Of a DNA stretch of 64,000 nt, positions 59,040 through 64,000 are shown one piece after another. Under the pieces are notes generated by a model that ran no database searches, had not been told where the DNA came from, and worked only from the letters and a program-made list of their open reading frames with translations. Position 1 is the first letter of the stretch; every line of letters begins with the position of its first letter. Origin of the DNA: Linnemannia hyalina. Its lineage: Eukaryota > Mortierellomycota > Mortierellomycetes > Mortierellales > Mortierellaceae. The stretch lies in NCBI GenBank assembly GCA_019671135.1, contig JAHRHY010000019.1:1154501-1218500 (forward strand), given 5' to 3'. Both the position numbers and the translations under genes were made by a program.

Positions 59040-62000
59040 ATGGACTATACCAGGTCCACTCTCCAGAACCAAGAGCCTAATCTATCGCAACGAGCACCGC
59101 TGCATTTGAACCTGCAACATCTTCAACGGCTATCCCATCCATCGATCCAAAGCCATCCTATCGATTCTCCCAACAACCCCTCGACTCCTACGCTCGAGCT
59201 TTTATCCATCTCAGAGTCCCCGCTGACTGCGCTTCAAGGACCCCTCCCGAGTCTTCCTCTTCACGTCAGCCCCTCTGTCACCGCAGCCGGACACGCATCG
59301 CTGCAACAGCCTTCGCACCAGCAAACTCATCTTCCAACTCCCGACCAGGCTCCTGTGAACTCTATTCTCTGGCCTGTTCAACCCTCCAACCCTCAACCCT
59401 TCCATCTCAACAGCACGCCTACGCCCATCATGGAGAGCGCATCATGGACAGGAAACAACACACAGGCGCACCAAACCGTCGGCCCAATTCCCATGGGATT
59501 TGAATGGTCCAGAGATCAGAACATCCATTCATCCGACGCTTCCTCAAGACAGATTGGCTTCCAACATGCGTTCCACGCTCCCTCGAGCCAGGGTAATAAC
59601 GGAAACTCCAACGGAAACCAACATCAACCTCCATCAGCATCCTTGACTGGCATGTCAGGTCCGTCTGCCCTCTCACACGGTCATCTAGCTGGCGAGGTAG
59701 GCTTGAGCAACAACCCGATCCCCTCTGGATTACCCACCCCAACGCATCAAGGCGGCGACCATTTGGCATCTTCGATCGCCACTGGAGCTCTTCAGCAACA
59801 AGGAGATCTTCAGATTCGAACAAGTCCAACTACGACTTCGCGCGAGGATCTTCATCACAACCCTCATTCGCACCATAGCCAACAGCAACAGCAACAACAA
59901 CAGCAGCAGCAGGCATCGCAACAACAACAGCAAATTCATGTTCACCACACTCACTCGTCCTACAATCACGGCCAAATTCCAACAAACGATCTTGTATCCC
60001 ATGAGCAGCAACAGCAGTCGTTTCAGACGTCCAACTATGCGCCGGGTCACTACTACCCAGACCCAGAGCAGCACGACCCTTATGATCATGACCGGATTCA
60101 CACTGGCGGACTTGTAGGACATGCTTATGGGCATTCTCACGACAATCTCGCTGCGCTCACACCACCACCTTCTGCTCCCATTCCCCAGCACGATCTTCCT
60201 CCTCTCCGCACCAGGCTTACAAACACCATCTGGGAAGACGAGCATACTTTCTGTTACCAGGTCGATGTCAAAGGCGTCTGCGTCGCCCGCCGTGCTGGTA
60301 TGTCACGCTTGTTTTGCCGTCGTTTTGCCAACTTGTTGTCCGCGTTATTTCGACTTGCTTTCAAGTAGGAGACTGACCGTGACCATCAATGCTCATTTGC
60401 TCTTGTACCTAGACAACCATATGGTCAATGGCACCAAACTGCTTAATGTCGTTGGCATGTCTCGCGGAAAGCGCGACGGTATTCTGAAGAACGAAAAAGG
60501 ACGTGTCGTCGTCAAGGTCGGAGCAATGCACTTGAAGGGTGTTTGGTAAGTTGGTTCACTTTTGACCTAGCACGTACCGTATTTGTTTTGACTGTTTAGA
60601 TCCACTGATGTTAACAAAGTGGCATATATATTGACAAAATAATAGGATTCCCCTGGACAGAGCGATGCACCACGCAAAGGCACATAATATTGAGGAGGGC
60701 CTATACCCACTTCTCGCGGAAGACCCCGCTGCATTCTTATACCAACACCCACACACTGCAGCGGTTTCTTCAGGTAATGAGTCTGGCGTTTCCTTCGAGA
60801 GTAATTGACCGATACCCTAACGTGCTTTTGCCAGTAACTAATAGCAGCCTTCCTGTCTTCAATCTCCAATGTAGACATGAGATGGACTCCTCAGTCGCAA
60901 CAACAGCACGGTTCATACCACGACCCCGAGTCTCCAAAAGCACGCCACTCTAACCACCACTTTAATCAAGGAATTCACGGGGACTACTACTCGCACCAGC
61001 ACCATTCCGTTTTCAGAGGCCATGGTGTCAACAGCGTGCATGGCTCGCCTCATGGGAGCAATGGTTCCGTCTCAGGAGGTAAGAGTGCATGCAGACCAAT
61101 TACAGATAATAGAAGGGAAAAAATTGGATTGGCATCTACAGCATGTCAGTAACCATCAACTCTTTGTCGAACCAATCCATTACCAGATGAAGACCCCAAC
61201 CTGGTATCGCCATTCGAATATCGGGTACAATCATCCATGGCTGCAGGTGGACTCATCGGCATCCCTTCCACAGGTGCATCTGTCAACGATGTTCGGACAG
61301 GAAACCATCATGCGGCATACTACAGCCACCAAGTGAGCCCAAACCAGTACTATGGTGGTGCACATGTCCAGCAAAAGTACCAGGACCCTATCTTGCATCC
61401 AGGTCAGCATCAACTCCAGCTTGGGGGTCCCCTTGCCAACGAATCCTCCCCACCTCTTTTGACCCCTACCCTTGGTAAGCATGTCTTACTACTGCAGAAG
61501 TCGGGGAGGGATACACCTATTACTTTCCCTTTTTTCACTCACTATTTCGCGCCATTAACCCCTCCTTCGTTTTGACCTTATTTTTGTTCATTAATAGATG
61601 GATCACAAACGCGGTTGCAGCCTGGTCTCTTGTCAGGACAGAAACGCGGATATGGCGCAAACGTGCAGGATGGCTACTATTACCAAGGAGCCCCAAAGTC
61701 TCATGGAGTTTCGGACATGTACCAGGCTGATGCAGGCCAGTTCGGTATTCCATCGTCAGGAATGAACTCTGGAAACTTTTCGCCGCCCCTGTCGATGACA
61801 CCTTCGGAGCCACACTCGCCCATGTCTCAGCATACGGATTCCCAGCTGCAAGGAGTGCAGGGTATGGCTCGCCATGGACATGGATCCGTCGGTCAGCCAC
61901 TGAACCCACCTAGTAAAAGACCACGTCAAGTCTCCCGTGGCCTCTCCAACACTGCTGATCCTTCCAACAATGGTGCAGGTGGACAATGGTACGGGCGCGA

Positions 62001-62523
62001 GGAGACCTTTGATCGTGCCGGCGGTCAAACCATGACGGGTTCCCATCATTCCATGTCCTCGAACGACAATCAGGGAGTCGGGTCGGTCGGATACGGCATG
62101 GCGAATGAAAACAACGGTGGCATTTACTACGACAACATGGCTCTGACGCAGCAACAGCAAGCTTCCAAGGCGTTTAGTGGGTCGAGAGAAGGAGACAACG
62201 GACAGGCTGGGCGTCCTCGGTTTATGCCTGGTGCTGTTCAGACACAGCTTCCTTATGGAACAGCCGGGCCATCATCACCACAGCGATCCCGGAGCAGACT
62301 GTCGTCGTTTCAGGATGGCTCGTCGGCAGGAGGACCGATGTCACAGCAGCAGGGGAACATATCACCCTTTGGTCGCATGCAGAATTCGATGAGCCCTGAC
62401 GATACGAAACAGATTGGCTATGGACGCCCTCCTACGGGGCCAGAAGGAGAGTCGAACCCTCAGTTGGTCAAGGTCGAGGGCGTGTCGACAGCCTTTGGCC
62501 ATGATCCCTCCAACTGGTCGTAA
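59040..62523 (+). CDS. APSES-domain transcription factor, StuA/Efg1 type
   Basis: Six exons (59040-60297, 60413-60545, 60646-60773, 60875-61078, 61187-61474, 61598-62523) give 978 residues. The N-terminus is Gln/His/Ser-rich and includes a poly-Gln run near 59880-59940. The APSES DNA-binding domain covers residues ~397-495 and matches the family closely: [57 protein letters not shown]. The exon junctions inside the domain all restore it in frame. The C-terminus is Gly/Ser/Gln-rich, with KRPRQVSRG as a possible nuclear signal. StuA, Efg1 and Phd1 proteins are nuclear regulators of sporulation and morphological switching. The start is the first ATG after a probable leader-intron acceptor, so an upstream coding exon cannot be excluded. 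Confidence 0.92.
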
Positions 62524-63712
62524 CTTGTCATTTCGAAGACTATTGTTGATGGATGAGAAGGAGAGAGAGAGTTTATGACAGGAGTTGACACACGCGACAT
62601 ATCCCATTACTTTTTATTTTCTTTCTTTTCCAACAAAAAATTCGTGTTCATCCTCCTATCCCCCACTGTTTCAATGACATATTCCAACGGCTTCGTTTTT
62701 CATTTCGTTTATCCTTGTCTTCGTCTTCATCCTCACCGGCCGTTGTGGATGTACGTTTCCCTTCGTTTTTTCACTTTTTCACGCAGTGTTCGTTTGTTAT
62801 TTCCCTTTCCCTTTGTCTTGCTTTGTGGAATGCCGCTATGCAACCTCTTTTCCATTTCGTTCTTATTTCGCTTTTTTAACACGCCTACACACCTGCACAC
62901 TCGCACTTACATTACTCTTTATTCCCTTTATTTTTCTGTTCTAATGTCTTCTTCCTATTTCTTGCTTCTCCACTACATTCTCTTTATTCCTTTTTGTCGT
63001 CCGTTTTCCTTTTGCTACTTGTAAACATCAGAAGTATTATAAAACAAAACACAAACAAAAAAAAAATACATAGTGCATTGCCAGCCCGCATAGTTGCATG
63101 AATGAAAAACAATAATAACGAGCAACGCTTGGCTATCTGTTATTTTTCTTGGCATCTCTCTTGTCTTCGTCTGCTCCTGCAGTTCGTTTGTTTCTTTGTT
63201 TGCTTGCTTTATTTGCTTATACGCTTTTTATTCCTTCCCACGGCGATCCGCCACTGTCCTCAGATGAATGAAAAATAAGGACAAAGTAGCCCTTTGCCGA
63301 CGACGTGGAAAAGAGTGTGCAAGCGCGGAAAGAGGAAGGAGATGAAAGATCGTGGTGTTTGGTGCTCCGCCCCTTTTTTTTTATTTTTATTTTTTTATTT
63401 GTTCACACCGCCGCACATATAAAGTTGTTTTGTTTTACTATTCTCCTCCTCTTCTTTTTTTTTCACTCACCCTTCTTCCTCCTCCTCTTTCCGCTGTTGC
63501 CCTTGGTCATGAAAACTCGAACAGCAGCAGCAGCAACAACTACCACTCACTAACCAGTCAACACAAGTCTACGCAAGCCAAGCCAAGACAACACAAACGA
63601 AAGAAGCAATTGACCATTGCGTCCCTATCCATTCTCTCTCCTTTTTTCTCTTCTCCCTTCTCCCGCTTTAACATCGAAACATACTTCCTTTCGACGCACA
63701 TATACATAAGAG
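62524..63712. promoter_or_regulatory. intergenic region after the APSES gene
   Basis: No gene is seen. The APSES 3' UTR is followed by T-rich sequence. A pyrimidine block (63440-63500) with an A/C-rich leader (63520-63610) then precedes the last start codon, repeating the promoter pattern of the other genes. Confidence 0.45.
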
Positions 63713-64000
63713 ATGCAATCGCCTCCACCCGTCACCTCACGGGCCAACCGTCGCCGCGCCCTCAGCCTTGATAACCCAACAACTCCCTTGCTGGGGTCCA
63801 TCGGCCGCAGAAGGAGCGACAGGCGGGTCCAGGACGAGGTCGCTCAAAGAATCCACCGTCTTCACGTCGTGTCGCCCTGTCAGTGCTGGTCCATGTATTC
63901 TGTCGTCCTCCTCCTCTATGCCCTTGTTCTTGCCAACGTCTATTTTGCCAGGCAGCCCGACAATTTTGTTTCCACCGCCCTGCCTGACCTAGCCATCGGC
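63713..64000 (+). CDS. N-terminal part of an unrecognised membrane protein, runs off the window
   Basis: From the ATG at 63713 the frame is open for 96 codons to the end of the window. The first ~55 residues are polar and basic (SRANRRRALSLDNPTT, IGRRRSDRRVQDEVAQ). One strongly hydrophobic segment follows, around YSVVLLLYALVLANVYFA, then a polar stretch. This suggests a membrane protein with a cytosolic basic N-terminus. I do not recognise the family. A pyrimidine tract and A/C-rich leader upstream support the start. The coding sequence or its first intron lies beyond the window. Confidence 0.6.
   Translation, partial: MQSPPPVTSRANRRRALSLDNPTTPLLGSIGRRRSDRRVQDEVAQRIHRLHVVSPCQCWSMYSVVLLLYALVLANVYFARQPDNFVSTALPDLAIG

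Overview
The window is eukaryotic and almost certainly fungal. Genes carry short GT-AG introns, mostly about 75-180 nt. Proteins carry long runs of Gln, Asn, Ser and His, and several families are typical of fungi: an APSES regulator, a Kin1-type kinase, Fat1, Hel2 and an AcrB-like protein. The A/C-rich leaders behind pyrimidine tracts, the intron-rich genes and the F-box/LRR protein suggest Mucoromycota, probably Mortierellaceae. That placement is inference from style, not from a marker gene. No rRNA, tRNA, CRISPR or intact transposon could be supported.

Layout. 0.2-2.6 kb (-): Msc7-like aldehyde dehydrogenase in 4 exons. 3.7-6.8 kb (+): membrane/coiled-coil AcrB-like protein. 8.7-10.4 kb (-): membrane-anchored GH5 exo-beta-1,3-glucanase. 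12.9-14.3 kb (+): Golgi nucleotide-sugar transporter. 15.2-18.2 kb (+): multipass GT31 glycosyltransferase. 18.4-19.8 kb (+): Topors-like RING protein. 20.3-23.2 kb (-): Fat1/FATP acyl-CoA synthetase in 9 exons. 24.2-26.1 kb (+): F-box protein. 27.2-28.7 kb (+): secreted CREG-like protein. 32.7-36.8 kb (+): Kin1/PAR-1 kinase. 37.6-40.7 kb (+): Hel2/ZNF598 ubiquitin ligase. 41.8-42.9 kb (-): unrecognised Ser/Gln-rich protein. 42.9-59.0 kb: a 16-kb stretch with no supportable coding gene. 59.0-62.5 kb (+): StuA/Efg1-type APSES transcription factor. 63.7 kb to the end (+): start of an unrecognised membrane protein.

How the genes relate. The glucanase, nucleotide-sugar transporter and GT31 enzyme sit side by side and all concern cell-surface glycans, so shared regulation is plausible but unproven. 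Three genes serve ubiquitin systems (RING, F-box, Hel2), and Fat1 and Msc7 belong to ER lipid and aldehyde metabolism. The two regulators with developmental roles in other fungi, Kin1 and StuA, have the longest non-coding upstream regions, 4 kb and 16 kb. Both appear to have spliced 5' leaders.

The most unusual points are an inferred 4-nt exon in the GT31 gene, a GC-AG intron in FAT1, a nucleotide-sugar transporter whose C-terminus depends on one splice, a Kin1 kinase with no visible KA1 domain, and the 16-kb upstream region of the APSES gene. I assembled the exon structures by hand from reading frame, splice consensus and family alignment from memory. Each gene model closes in frame, but no transcript evidence was available.
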